Part shown: in pieces, positions 51,259-59,166 of the stretch | Layout: every line of letters starts with the position of its first letter | Position numbering within the stretch: the first letter of the stretch is position 1 | Assembly (NCBI GenBank): GCA_934755305.1 | Contig: CAKVLD010000014.1 | Location: 1-59,166, forward strand | DNA length: 59,166 bases | Direction of reading: 5' to 3' | From: an uncultured Clostridium sp. | Lineage (GTDB): Bacteria > Bacillota > Clostridia > Clostridiales > Clostridiaceae | The notes under the pieces: generated by a model | The model's database searches: none | The model's input: the letters and a program-made list of their open reading frames with translations, nothing else | Told to the model about the DNA's origin: nothing | Translations under genes and position numbers: made by a program

Positions 51259-52110
51259 TCAATTTTCTTTGCAGCTCATTAACTTACCATATTCATTTAT
51301 TTTAAATATTCCATCTTCATTAAACAAACATCTGCCTGTACTAGTTATTTTTTGAGGAAGATAGACAACCATCATATCCTTAAATTCATCTCTGAAATAG
51401 CTTTGCTTTTCTTCAAAAATACTCCTTTCTTGTGTACTAAATTCTGATATATTTTCTTTAATTGTATCCTCAATAAAAAGAACACCTTTACAGCCTTTTT
51501 TACTTATAATATTCAAAAATTCATTATTTATCATTTTATCAATATTACTTCTATTAAGCCTTATACAAATGCCGTAAAAAATACCTCTCTTAAAAAAAAT
51601 ATCTGCTATATTCATTAGATAATTATAATTGTCATCCTGTCCCATATTTAATATAGGAATTAAATTTCTATTAGAATCAAATAACTTTATATCATCTTCT
51701 CTTATAGATTGCCCTTTTGTAAATAAAGGAAAAATTATATTCTTTACCTTTGCAGCTTCATATATTACATCTCGTCTCTCCAAAGATTCTTCTCCTGCAA
51801 ATACTATAGATGAAACCCCTCTTCTTTTTGCTTCTAAAAATATCTTTTTCCAACATCCAATATCTATATTAAAAATCATCTTTTTTTCAGATGTACATCC
51901 ACTACAAAATAAATTACATTGTCTATTTAAAGTTTCAATTAAAAAGCTTGGAGCAATTTTGCCTTCTTTTCTTAAACTTTCTCTTCTTTTCTTTGCCTTT
52001 CTACTAGAAACAGTAAATTTCAAAAGGAAAGCAGCTTCTCTTGGATTTTTCATTATATCCTTTAAAATATGCTGACCGGCACTCTTTATATACTCCTTTA
52101 ACTCTTCCAT
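51259..52110 (-). CDS. Radical SAM-like protein, C-terminal end apparently short
   Basis: 283 residues. CNLFCSGC (about residues 64-71) is the C-x3-C-x2-C radical SAM cluster motif, preceded by FLIETLNRQ. Later segments IVFAGEESLERRDVI and PILNMG fit the core barrel. The C-terminus stops at KINEYGKLMSCKEN; related proteins usually continue with a C-terminal Cys-rich part after this GxxxxC segment, so the gene looks cut short or degenerate. SD GGAGA precedes the ATG. It precedes the amidase across a terminator-like hairpin; the relation is probably incidental. Confidence 0.72.
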   Translation of the reverse strand: MEELKEYIKSAGQHILKDIMKNPREAAFLLKFTVSSRKAKKRRESLRKEGKIAPSFLIETLNRQCNLFCSGCTSEKKMIFNIDIGCWKKIFLEAKRRGVSSIVFAGEESLERRDVIYEAAKVKNIIFPLFTKGQSIREDDIKLFDSNRNLIPILNMGQDDNYNYLMNIADIFFKRGIFYGICIRLNRSNIDKMINNEFLNIISKKGCKGVLFIEDTIKENISEFSTQERSIFEEKQSYFRDEFKDMMVVYLPQKITSTGRCLFNEDGIFKINEYGKLMSCKEN

Positions 52111-52196
52111 CTATATCTCTCCATATAACTTGATTATAAATTATATTATTTTAAGAATATCAAAAAAAGACTATTAAAATATAATATTTTATAGTT

Positions 52197-53015
52197 TTAA
52201 TAACTATCTAAGTAATATAGAACTCTAGAAAAATCAAGTTTCTTTAAATCTTTTTCTCTAATAAGAAAATTAGCTATACCGCTATCCCCAAGAGAAATAT
52301 CTATATCATCATCCTTAATACTACTTATAGTAAATAAACATATATTATAATCACTAAATTCTTCTCTATGCCTTATATCTCCTTGAAGTAAATTGGGATT
52401 TCCACCTAAAACAATGTTATTAGAACTAAATATATTTTCTATTTTTTCTGAATCAATATCTTCTATATCATAAAAACTTTCTACAGTAGTATTAAAATAT
52501 TTTTTATACGTATTTATAAAAACTTCATCAAATTTAAAATCATTAAAATTAATAATACTTCTGCAAATTCTTCCTATTAATTTATACTCTCCCTCAAAAG
52601 GAAAACTCCCCTTAAATTCTAACCTTGATACCTTTTCATTTTCCTTTAATGAATAGTCTATATTTTCATGATATATAACTCTAAAACTATCTCCTTTGGT
52701 TGGATTTAACAAATCATTTCCTAAAGTTTCACCTCTATTGCATGCAATATAAAATTGTAATATTCCCTTATTGGGAAAGTGACTTATCTTTGGCAACTCT
52801 TCAAAATTAATTTGTCCTAAAAACCTCAAAGGTTCCCCTTTAAATTCATCTTCTTTATCTAATGGATATTTAAAACTTTTAGGAATGTAAGGAGTTCCAC
52901 CTAACTTACTATTAAAAATAGTAGTTTTTTTCTTTAAGGCTTTAAACTCTATTGCTTCTTTACTTGTTAAATTCAGTACTTCATTACATATATCATTAAA
53001 AATTTTGCTCTCCAT
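52197..53015 (-). CDS. DUF1963 (YwqG-like) protein
   Basis: 272 residues. The DUF1963 signature is visible: SKLGGTPYIPKSFKYPLD, PLRFLGQINFEELP, GILQFYIACN (about 35-105) and LLQGDIRHRE with LGDSGIANFLI toward the C-terminus. YwqG of B. subtilis has this family and no known function. No signal peptide or membrane helix, so cytoplasmic. SD AGGAG precedes the ATG, and it has no clear operon partner. Confidence 0.85.
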   Translation of the reverse strand: MESKIFNDICNEVLNLTSKEAIEFKALKKKTTIFNSKLGGTPYIPKSFKYPLDKEDEFKGEPLRFLGQINFEELPKISHFPNKGILQFYIACNRGETLGNDLLNPTKGDSFRVIYHENIDYSLKENEKVSRLEFKGSFPFEGEYKLIGRICRSIINFNDFKFDEVFINTYKKYFNTTVESFYDIEDIDSEKIENIFSSNNIVLGGNPNLLQGDIRHREEFSDYNICLFTISSIKDDDIDISLGDSGIANFLIREKDLKKLDFSRVLYYLDSY

Positions 53016-53056
53016 AACCTTCTCCTTACTTTTTTAATAATTTATATAAAAATATA

Positions 53057-53097
53057 GAGATATGATTCTATAATAAAAGTATATAAAATCATATCTC
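53057..53097 (-). terminator. Hairpin after the nuclease gene
   Basis: GAGATATGATT (53057-53067) pairs with AATCATATCTC (53087-53097); the loop is AT-rich. Only a modest T-rich tail follows on the - strand. Confidence 0.6.
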
Positions 53098-53116
53098 CTT
53101 TAAAATTAACAAAAAA

Positions 53117-54697
53117 TTATTTTGTCTTTATATATACACTCATTTTAGAAGCATATCCATTTGCTCCAATGTTAGTAAGGCTATAATTCTTAAATCCTTT
53201 TATAGAATTATTATACAACAATCCTCTATTAGAAGTACTCATTAAATAAATTCCGTCTTTTTTTGAATAAGTTCTCACTTTAAATACTGAAGGTTTTGTG
53301 CTTATACTTATTTTGGTAGATGAAGAACTTGTATAAGAAATATATTCTTTGCTATTTTCTTTTGATTGTAAAGTTAAACCACTGCCTGAAGCACCAACCT
53401 TCCATACTATAGCTGCATCATCAGTAGTAATTGCATTATCTTTTACTGTTACTGATGTAGAAGATAAGTTACTACTTCCAGAATTATTTTCTGTTATAGC
53501 ATAATTGTTATTTCCATAGTTACCTACTATAACAATTTCTGATCCTACAGTAATTTGACTTGCTGAAGTTACAAGAGTATAAGTATTTTCTTCTTGTGGT
53601 TCTTCTGGGTCTGGGTTTACTGGATCTTCTGGATCAGGATTTACCGGATCTTCTGGATCAGGAATTACTGGGTCTGGAGATTCAGGATCTACACCATTTC
53701 CCCATATAACATTAATTAATTGTGGCTCATCAATATATGGATTTCTATTACCTTGGAAATCTGCAGTTATATTATTTTGTTGAATTTCATAAGAATCAAC
53801 TGGATCTAATTTATTCCAAGCAACTAAAGTTTTTGTACCACCAACTAAAACATTATTTAATAAACTTTCTAATGATGGATAATGAGTAATTAGGTATGCA
53901 AATATACGAGCTACATCACCTTTATATTGATCAGTTGGTTCAAATTTAGAAGATGTTGCATAACCTGTTAATTCCCCTTTATAATTTGATTTAATACTAT
54001 CTTCACTTAGGTATTTTCCTATTTTATTAAAACTTGAAGCACTTGTTCCAGTTGTATAATAAGTAGTAGTTATTTCATTACTTGAAAGATCTGCATAAGG
54101 CTTATTGCTTCTTGCACCATTAAGACTTGCATTAGCTGGACGTACATGATGAGCATCTGCTCCTGCTCCTGTTGTCCCAAATAATCCACCTGATAATGAT
54201 TGTGGCCATACATGTTCTCTATTAACTGTAACTGAACTAAAATCTTTTATTGAGCTTGTATAAATATTTGAATAAAATAATCTACATGTACCTGTTGGAT
54301 GTGAATCATTTACTAACCTATCAGAAGTTTGCCAAAGATATGCTAAAGAACCTGAAGATGTTCCCCCGTATTTAGGATGCTTTTTATCTGTTCCATTAAT
54401 AGTTTTTCCAAAAGCAGAAATATATTTATCAGATGATGAAGAACTAAATTGACCTGAAGAAGCATATCCTATTAGAGCTCTTAACCCTTCAAATACCTCC
54501 TTACTTGAATACTTTCCACTGATTAATGAGTTTAAGCCTCCTAGTGAATTATAGTATGTTCCAGTATAAGTATTTAAATTACTTACTACCTTAGCATCTA
54601 CTACTTCTACATAGGATACATTTACTGAAAAGATAATACTTAATGATAATATTAAAGACATAATTAAGCTTAAACTTTTCTTTTTCATTTTATACAT
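53117..54697 (-). CDS. Secreted endonuclease I-type nuclease with Pro-rich linker and C-terminal domain
   Basis: 526 residues. A signal peptide (about 1-35) precedes the nuclease domain. VNREHVWPQS (residues 159-167; catalytic His about 162) and DAHHVRPANA (181-190) match the endonuclease I family (His-Me finger), with HPTGTCRLFYS upstream. A Pro/Asp/Glu linker made of repeated PDPEDPVN units follows (about 340-375). The last about 150 residues are a Ser/Thr-rich beta domain found on other secreted clostridial proteins, probably an adhesion or wall-contact module. Likely degrades extracellular DNA and RNA. SD GGGGG lies before the ATG. Confidence 0.9.
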   Translation of the reverse strand: MYKMKKKSLSLIMSLILSLSIIFSVNVSYVEVVDAKVVSNLNTYTGTYYNSLGGLNSLISGKYSSKEVFEGLRALIGYASSGQFSSSSSDKYISAFGKTINGTDKKHPKYGGTSSGSLAYLWQTSDRLVNDSHPTGTCRLFYSNIYTSSIKDFSSVTVNREHVWPQSLSGGLFGTTGAGADAHHVRPANASLNGARSNKPYADLSSNEITTTYYTTGTSASSFNKIGKYLSEDSIKSNYKGELTGYATSSKFEPTDQYKGDVARIFAYLITHYPSLESLLNNVLVGGTKTLVAWNKLDPVDSYEIQQNNITADFQGNRNPYIDEPQLINVIWGNGVDPESPDPVIPDPEDPVNPDPEDPVNPDPEEPQEENTYTLVTSASQITVGSEIVIVGNYGNNNYAITENNSGSSNLSSTSVTVKDNAITTDDAAIVWKVGASGSGLTLQSKENSKEYISYTSSSSTKISISTKPSVFKVRTYSKKDGIYLMSTSNRGLLYNNSIKGFKNYSLTNIGANGYASKMSVYIKTK

Positions 54698-54735
54698 ATC
54701 AATTCCCCCTTTTATGTTTTATTTTTCCTATTTTA

Positions 54736-54764
54736 ATAATATATTACTCAAACTTCTTTTTCAA
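54736..54764 (-). promoter_or_regulatory. Promoter of the secreted nuclease gene
   Basis: TTGAAA (54759-54764), 17 bp, TATTAT (54736-54741) on the - strand, about 38 bp before the ATG. Confidence 0.72.
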
Positions 54765-54969
54765 CAACTTTACGAACTTTTTTATTTATTTTTACCTTTT
54801 ATTTATAATAAACGACGAAATATATGCACATACACTAACACTAATTTACGTTATTTTTTTATATATTATATTATATTCAATTTTGCACCCCTCTTTATCC
54901 TTTTTATGTAACTTTTTCATCTGTGTGACAGGCTTTAAGACAGCCTAATTTCATATTTGCTTTCTTAAA

Positions 54970-55077
54970 GATAAAATAAAGCGCGAAATCAAATGATGAT
55001 TTCACGCTGAACAATTATACGCATAAACTACAACAATAAAAATATCTAAACTCTTTTTGTTTTTGTAAAAGAGTGTT
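54970..55077 (-). terminator. Terminator region after trpA
   Basis: The main hairpin has arms 54980-54991 and 54997-55008 (12 bp, one G-U on the - strand), followed by TTATTTTATC. A second, weaker hairpin is at 55049-55077 (arms ACTCTTTT/AAAAGAGT). Apart from the nuclease promoter and these hairpins I see nothing in the 404-bp gap 54698-55101. Confidence 0.75.
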
Positions 55078-55101
55078 GTTCTTATCTTTTTATATTATTA
55101 A

Positions 55102-55872
55102 TTATAATTCACTTTTTAAATCTTTAATAAATTCAAAAGCTTCTTCCCTATTATCATTTAATCTTCTTACAATAGCACTTCCTACTATAACTCCATCACA
55201 ACTTTCTTTAACCTTTTTTACAACTTCCCTAGAAGAAATACCAAAACCAAGACAAACAGGAGCTTTAGTATTTTCTTTTACAGTAGCTAAATATTCATTA
55301 ATCCTTTCATTTAAACTACTTCTCTCTCCTGTAGTTCCATTAGAAGAAACACAATAAACAAATCCCTTAGCACCTTCTATTATTTTTTCTGTTCTCTCCT
55401 TAGAAGTAGGTGCTACTAATGGAATTAGATACAAACCTTCCTTTTCACATTTTTCTTGAAGTTCTTTTCTTTCTTCTAAAGGAATGTCTGGAACTATAAT
55501 GCCATCAAATCCTGATTCTGCTGATTCTTTTAAAAACTTTTCTACACCTCTTGAATGTACTAAATTAAAATATACCATTATTACTAAAGGTACCTCACTT
55601 TTTTCTCTAACTTTTTTTCCACAAGTAAATATATCTTTTACTTTCACACCATTTTTCAACGCTCTACAATAAGAATCTTGAATTACAGGACCATCAGCTA
55701 AAGGGTCGCTAAAAGGAATTCCTATTTCTATTATGTCTGCTCCCAAACTTTCAAGTTTAAACACATTTTCTACAGTTGTCCTAAGATCAGGGTCTCCACA
55801 AGATATAAAAGGTATTAATGCCTTTCTATTATTTTTTTTTAAATTTTCAAATGCTAAATCTATTCTATTCAT
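55102..55872 (-). CDS. trpA: Tryptophan synthase alpha chain TrpA
   Basis: 256 residues, TIM barrel. It cleaves indole-3-glycerol phosphate and passes indole to TrpB. Motifs are ALIPFISCGDP, ADIIEIGIPFSDPLADGPVI (the catalytic Glu and Asp), and VCLGFGISSREVV near the end, which holds phosphate. The start overlaps the end of trpB by 8 nt. Last gene of the trp operon, with a terminator about 95 bp downstream. Confidence 0.96.
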   Translation of the reverse strand: MNRIDLAFENLKKNNRKALIPFISCGDPDLRTTVENVFKLESLGADIIEIGIPFSDPLADGPVIQDSYCRALKNGVKVKDIFTCGKKVREKSEVPLVIMVYFNLVHSRGVEKFLKESAESGFDGIIVPDIPLEERKELQEKCEKEGLYLIPLVAPTSKERTEKIIEGAKGFVYCVSSNGTTGERSSLNERINEYLATVKENTKAPVCLGFGISSREVVKKVKESCDGVIVGSAIVRRLNDNREEAFEFIKDLKSEL

Positions 55873-57043
55873 AATGATCCTCCATATATTTAATAATTGT
55901 ATCCATATCTTTATCTCCTCTTCCTGATATATTTATAATAACTATCTTATCCTTTGGAAGAGTCTTTACAAACTTTCTTGCATAAGCTACTGCATGTGAT
56001 GATTCTAAAGCTGGTACTATCCCCTCCATCTTAGTTAGATAAAGAAAAGCATCTACAGCTTCATCATCTGTTACACTAACATAATCTGCTCTATTAATTG
56101 ATGAAAGATAGGCATGTTCTGGCCCTACAGATGGGTAATCTAATCCTGCAGATATAGAATAAGCTTCTTTAATTTGTCCATCATCATCTTTTAATACATA
56201 ACTCATCATTCCATGTAAAATACCTGTATCTTTAACTGCAAAAGCTGCTGCATGTTCTCCTGTTTCTATTCCTTTTCCTGCGCCTTCTACACCTATTAAC
56301 TTAACCTCTTCATCTTCTAAGAATGGATAAAATAATCCCATAGCATTACTACCACCACCTACTGGAGCTATTAAATAATCAGGCATACGACCTTCTTTTT
56401 TCATAATTTGTTCCATAGCTTCTTCACCTATTATCTTTTGAAATTCTCTAACCATTATTGGATATGGATGAGGCCCTGCAACTGTCCCCATAATATAATG
56501 AGTATCTTCTACATTTGCTACCCAATATCTAATAGCTTCATTTACAGCATCTTTTAAAGTACAATTTCCACTTTTAACAGGAACCACTTCTGTTCCTAAA
56601 AGCTCCATCTTTTTAACATTAAGAGCTTGTCTTTTTATATCCTCTACTCCCATAAATACTTTACATTCCATTTTAAACTTAGCTGCAACCGTAGCTGTAG
56701 CAACACCATGTTGACCTGCCCCTGTTTCTGCTATTATTTTCTTTTTCCCCATTCTTTTAGCTAGTAATATTTGCCCTATTGTATTATTAATTTTATGTGC
56801 TCCTGTATGATTACAATCTTCTCTTTTCAAGTAAACTTTTGCTCCACCTAGGTCTTCTGTCATATTATCTGCAAAATATAATGGACTAGGCCTTCCTACA
56901 AAATCTTTAAGATAATATTTATATTCGTCAATAAATGATTTATCATCTAATGCTTTATAAAATTCATCTTCCAACTCCTTTAAAGCATTCATTAAAGTTT
57001 CTGGAACATATTGTCCACCAAATTCATTAAATCTACCTTTCAT
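55865..57043 (-). CDS. trpB: Tryptophan synthase beta chain TrpB
   Basis: 392 residues. PLP enzyme that joins indole and serine. LKREDCNHTGAHKINN contains the PLP lysine (about 81), EWAETGAGQHG is present in the form IIAETGAGQHGVATA, GGGSNAMGLF binds the PLP phosphate, and VGPEHAYL is conserved near 300. Its start overlaps the end of trpF by 11 nt and its end overlaps trpA by 8 nt, so the three are coupled. Confidence 0.97.
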   Translation of the reverse strand: MKGRFNEFGGQYVPETLMNALKELEDEFYKALDDKSFIDEYKYYLKDFVGRPSPLYFADNMTEDLGGAKVYLKREDCNHTGAHKINNTIGQILLAKRMGKKKIIAETGAGQHGVATATVAAKFKMECKVFMGVEDIKRQALNVKKMELLGTEVVPVKSGNCTLKDAVNEAIRYWVANVEDTHYIMGTVAGPHPYPIMVREFQKIIGEEAMEQIMKKEGRMPDYLIAPVGGGSNAMGLFYPFLEDEEVKLIGVEGAGKGIETGEHAAAFAVKDTGILHGMMSYVLKDDDGQIKEAYSISAGLDYPSVGPEHAYLSSINRADYVSVTDDEAVDAFLYLTKMEGIVPALESSHAVAYARKFVKTLPKDKIVIINISGRGDKDMDTIIKYMEDHYE

Positions 57044-57656
57044 TGTTTTCCCTCACTTTTCTTATTAATCTTTCTACCTTTTTTTCATCCTTTATTCTTT
57101 TATTATTAATAATTGACTCTACACTTGAAGATACATCTATCCCCTGTATAGCCTTAAAAGCCATAGCTTCTATAATATTTTCTTCACTTATTCCACCAGC
57201 TATAAATACCTTAAGTCCCTTTGGACTATCACCTATATTACTCCAATTAAATACTTTACCTTCTCCTGGATTTTTTCCATCTAAAATCAAAGCATCTACT
57301 GGTAATTTAATAGCTTTATTAAAATCTTCTTTTGTTTCTATAGACACACCTTTCCACACCTGAACATCGTATTTTTCTTTAAAATATTTTATAAACTTCT
57401 CATCTTCACCTCCATGAAGTTGTATTACATCTAAAGGAATATCTTTTAATATATCTTCTATAAATTCTTTTGTATTATTTCTAAATACCCCAACAATTTT
57501 TATTTCTTCATGAACAGAATAATAAAATAACTTTCCTTTAGCCTTTGTAATTTTTCTCTTACTTTCTGCAAAAACAAATCCTATATATTCAGGCTTAAAC
57601 TTATTTAAAAACTTTATTTCACTTATATCTGTTACTCCACATATTTTTATTTCCAT
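57033..57656 (-). CDS. trpF: Phosphoribosylanthranilate isomerase TrpF
   Basis: 207 residues, TIM barrel. Third step of the tryptophan branch from anthranilate. MEIKICGVTDISEIKF holds the catalytic Cys (7); VIQLHGGED and LILDGKNPGEGKVFNWSNIG include the catalytic Asp, and FIAGGISEENI the phosphate loop. Start at the ATG at 57656 with GGGGTG 6 nt upstream; a GTG three codons earlier lies in the SD. It lies 31 nt after trpC. Confidence 0.95.
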   Translation of the reverse strand: MEIKICGVTDISEIKFLNKFKPEYIGFVFAESKRKITKAKGKLFYYSVHEEIKIVGVFRNNTKEFIEDILKDIPLDVIQLHGGEDEKFIKYFKEKYDVQVWKGVSIETKEDFNKAIKLPVDALILDGKNPGEGKVFNWSNIGDSPKGLKVFIAGGISEENIIEAMAFKAIQGIDVSSSVESIINNKRIKDEKKVERLIRKVRENNER

Positions 57657-57687
57657 TCTTTTCACCCCATAATTAACTTTTATTAAC

Positions 57688-58470
57688 TTACTTAGGTTTA
57701 AAAAGATTGAAGGCTTTTTTAAATTCTGTATTATCTATATTTCTCATAAACATTTCTCCAACTAAAGCTGCATTTGCTCCTAAATTCTTAACTCTTTTTA
57801 AATCTTCTATAGTATGCATTCCACTCTCCGATACAATAACCTTATTACGCGGAATATACTTTATAAGACTTTCAGTGGTTTTTAAAGTAGTACTAAATGT
57901 TTTTAAATCTCTATTATTTATACCTATAATTTCACAATCACACTCTAAAGCTAGTTCTAATTCCTCTCTGTTATGAACTTCAACTAAAGGCATTAAATTA
58001 AACTTTCTACATTCTTTATAAAATTTCTTTAAATCATTTTGTAATACAGCTACAATCAAAAGTACACTTGAAACTCCTAAAATTCTTGCTTCATAAATTT
58101 GATAAAAATCAATTACAAAATCCTTTCTTAATATAGGTCTATCAGTTAATGATTTTATTTTTCTTAAATACTTATCAGATCCCATAAAAAAGTCTTCTTC
58201 TGTTAATACTGAGTAAGCATTAACATTTAACTCTTTATAAAACTCAATTAATTTCTCTATATTAAAATCTTCTACTATAACCCCCTTAGAAGGAGAAGCC
58301 TTTTTGTATTCACCTATTATAGATAAATCCTCTCCTTTTAATACTTCTTTAAATCTATTTTCTATTAATGGAGCTTTCATTGCCTCTTCATATACTTTTT
58401 CTAATGGCTTAACACTTTTTCTTTCTTTTACTCTAATACGCTTTTTATCACAAATTTTATCAAGTATCAT
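57688..58470 (-). CDS. trpC: Indole-3-glycerol phosphate synthase TrpC
   Basis: 260 residues, TIM barrel. It closes the indole ring. IIGEYKKASPSKGVI has the catalytic Lys, SVLTEEDFFMGS the next strand, ILRKDFVIDFYQIYEAR the second catalytic Lys, and IGINNRDLKTF plus VSESGM the phosphate and substrate sites. SD AGGAGGA precedes the ATG. It starts 9 nt after trpD. Confidence 0.96.
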   Translation of the reverse strand: MILDKICDKKRIRVKERKSVKPLEKVYEEAMKAPLIENRFKEVLKGEDLSIIGEYKKASPSKGVIVEDFNIEKLIEFYKELNVNAYSVLTEEDFFMGSDKYLRKIKSLTDRPILRKDFVIDFYQIYEARILGVSSVLLIVAVLQNDLKKFYKECRKFNLMPLVEVHNREELELALECDCEIIGINNRDLKTFSTTLKTTESLIKYIPRNKVIVSESGMHTIEDLKRVKNLGANAALVGEMFMRNIDNTEFKKAFNLFKPK

Positions 58471-58479
58471 ATCTTCCTC

Positions 58480-59166
58480 CTAAGCTAGTTGTAATTCTGA
58501 TATCTCTTTAAACTTTTCATAAGCTTTACCTGAATCTATAAGTTCTTTTGCTAAGGTTATACCTTCTTCTAAAGAATCTGTAATTTTAGCCACAAATAAA
58601 GCTGCAGCAGTATTTAAAACTACTATATCTCTCTTTGGACCTTTCTTCCCTTTTAAAATATCTATAATAATTTTTGCATTTTCCTTAGGAGTACCACCTT
58701 CAATCTCTTTCATATCAACAAGATTAAATCCATATTTAGTTGGGTCAATCTTATACTTTTTAGTACTTCCATTACTTACTTCACATACAGTAGTTGTAGT
58801 TGTTGTAGTTATTTCATCTAATCCATCATCACCATGTACAACCATAGCTCTATCTAATCCCAAATCCAGCAAAACCTTACCTGTTGTTTCTACTAAATCT
58901 TCATCATATATCCCTAAAAGCTGACCTGTTATAGGAGCAGGGTTTGCAAGTGGTCCTAATAAATTAAATAAAGTTCTTGTACCTAATTCCTTTCTTGCCA
59001 CTCCTACATTTTTCATAGCCTTGTGATATTGTTGTGCAAATAAGAAAGACATTCCCTTCTCTTCTATAAGCCTTCTACTCTTTTCTGTATCATTATCTAT
59101 TTTTATTCCAAGCTCAGTTAATACGTCTGCACTTCCACTTTTACTAGAAACAGCTCTATTTCCATG
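58480..59166 (-). CDS. trpD: Anthranilate phosphoribosyltransferase TrpD, C-terminal part (5' end outside window)
   Basis: The frame is open to the window edge and gives the last 228 residues. The first visible residues, HGNRAVSSKSGSADVLTELG, are the anthranilate and PRPP-binding segment. MSFLFAQQYHKAMKNVGVAR, TLFNLLGPLANPA and VVHGDDGLDEI follow as in the family. It attaches phosphoribose to anthranilate. The upstream trpE and trpG genes and any trp regulatory leader lie beyond the window. First visible gene of trpDCFBA. Confidence 0.95.
   Translation of the reverse strand, partial: HGNRAVSSKSGSADVLTELGIKIDNDTEKSRRLIEEKGMSFLFAQQYHKAMKNVGVARKELGTRTLFNLLGPLANPAPITGQLLGIYDEDLVETTGKVLLDLGLDRAMVVHGDDGLDEITTTTTTTVCEVSNGSTKKYKIDPTKYGFNLVDMKEIEGGTPKENAKIIIDILKGKKGPKRDIVVLNTAAALFVAKITDSLEEGITLAKELIDSGKAYEKFKEISELQLA

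Noticed and set aside
54714..54911. 65-codon + strand frame upstream of the nuclease gene
   Set aside because: It overlaps the - strand nuclease promoter, has no SD and has the composition of random AT-rich sequence.

Overview
The window is a gene-dense, very AT-rich segment of a low-GC Firmicute, most likely a spore-forming Clostridium (sensu stricto). The evidence is A/T-rich codon use, strong Shine-Dalgarno (SD) sequences, frequent TTG/GTG starts, sporulation and germination genes (yqfC, yqfD, spoIIP, gpr, a CotS-like kinase), a class A RNase P RNA, pyruvate phosphate dikinase, and the hrcA-grpE-dnaK-dnaJ order behind a CIRCE element. A trp operon and a nad operon show synthesis of tryptophan and NAD. 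I cannot name the species.

Layout. 1-2.5 kb: end of a + strand nadA-nadB-nadC operon. 2.6-7.1 kb: a small membrane protein, rnpB, a previously unlisted small membrane gene with an apparent ATT start, a + strand DUF2334 lipoprotein, and a three-gene operon of two bactofilin/YhbE-F-like proteins plus a YhbD-like MerR protein. 7.2-12.9 kb (- strand): nif3, trmK, rpoD, dnaG, dgt. 13-18.3 kb: CotS-like kinase (+), then ppdK with a CcpN-like HTH-CBS regulator, and a DUF4342 protein. 18.3-26.1 kb (- strand): recO-era-cdd, dgkA-PAP2 fusion, ybeY, pgpH, yqfD, yqfC, yqeY, rpsU. 26.2-31.4 kb: hinT, mtaB, rsmE, prmA and a siroheme nitrite/sulfite reductase. 31.7-42.8 kb: the heat-shock operon, hemW, lepA, a small clostridial gene, spoIIP, gpr. 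42.9-49 kb: rpsT (+), GNAT protein, a 40-residue gene and an AIM24-family gene (+), trkH-trkA, bioY-DUF1284. 49-54.7 kb is the least conserved part: an Asn/Met-rich repeat protein, a coiled-coil protein behind a five-unit tandem repeat, an amidase, a radical-SAM-like protein, a DUF1963 protein and a secreted nuclease. 55.1-59.2 kb: trpD(partial)-C-F-B-A on the - strand.

Most of the window is ordinary chromosomal backbone: translation, replication, chaperones, cofactor and amino-acid synthesis, potassium uptake and sporulation. I see no prophage, insertion sequence, CRISPR array, tRNA or rRNA gene. The more unusual signals are in regulatory DNA. Two AT-rich tandem-repeat arrays stand directly upstream of promoters, at 50.4 kb (five units of exactly 17 bp, abutting a -35 box) and 31.5 kb (about 15 bp units, upstream of the reductase promoter, which also carries a perfect dyad). 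At two junctions (40.54 kb and 51.18 kb) an intrinsic-terminator-like hairpin contains the ribosome-binding site of the next gene and its U-tract touches or overlaps the next start codon. The lepA SD is 34 nt from its ATG, with a hairpin between that would bring the two together.

All functions are inferred from reading the sequence and protein families; no search or folding program was run. Start codons were chosen by SD spacing and family length, and several differ from the longest open frame.
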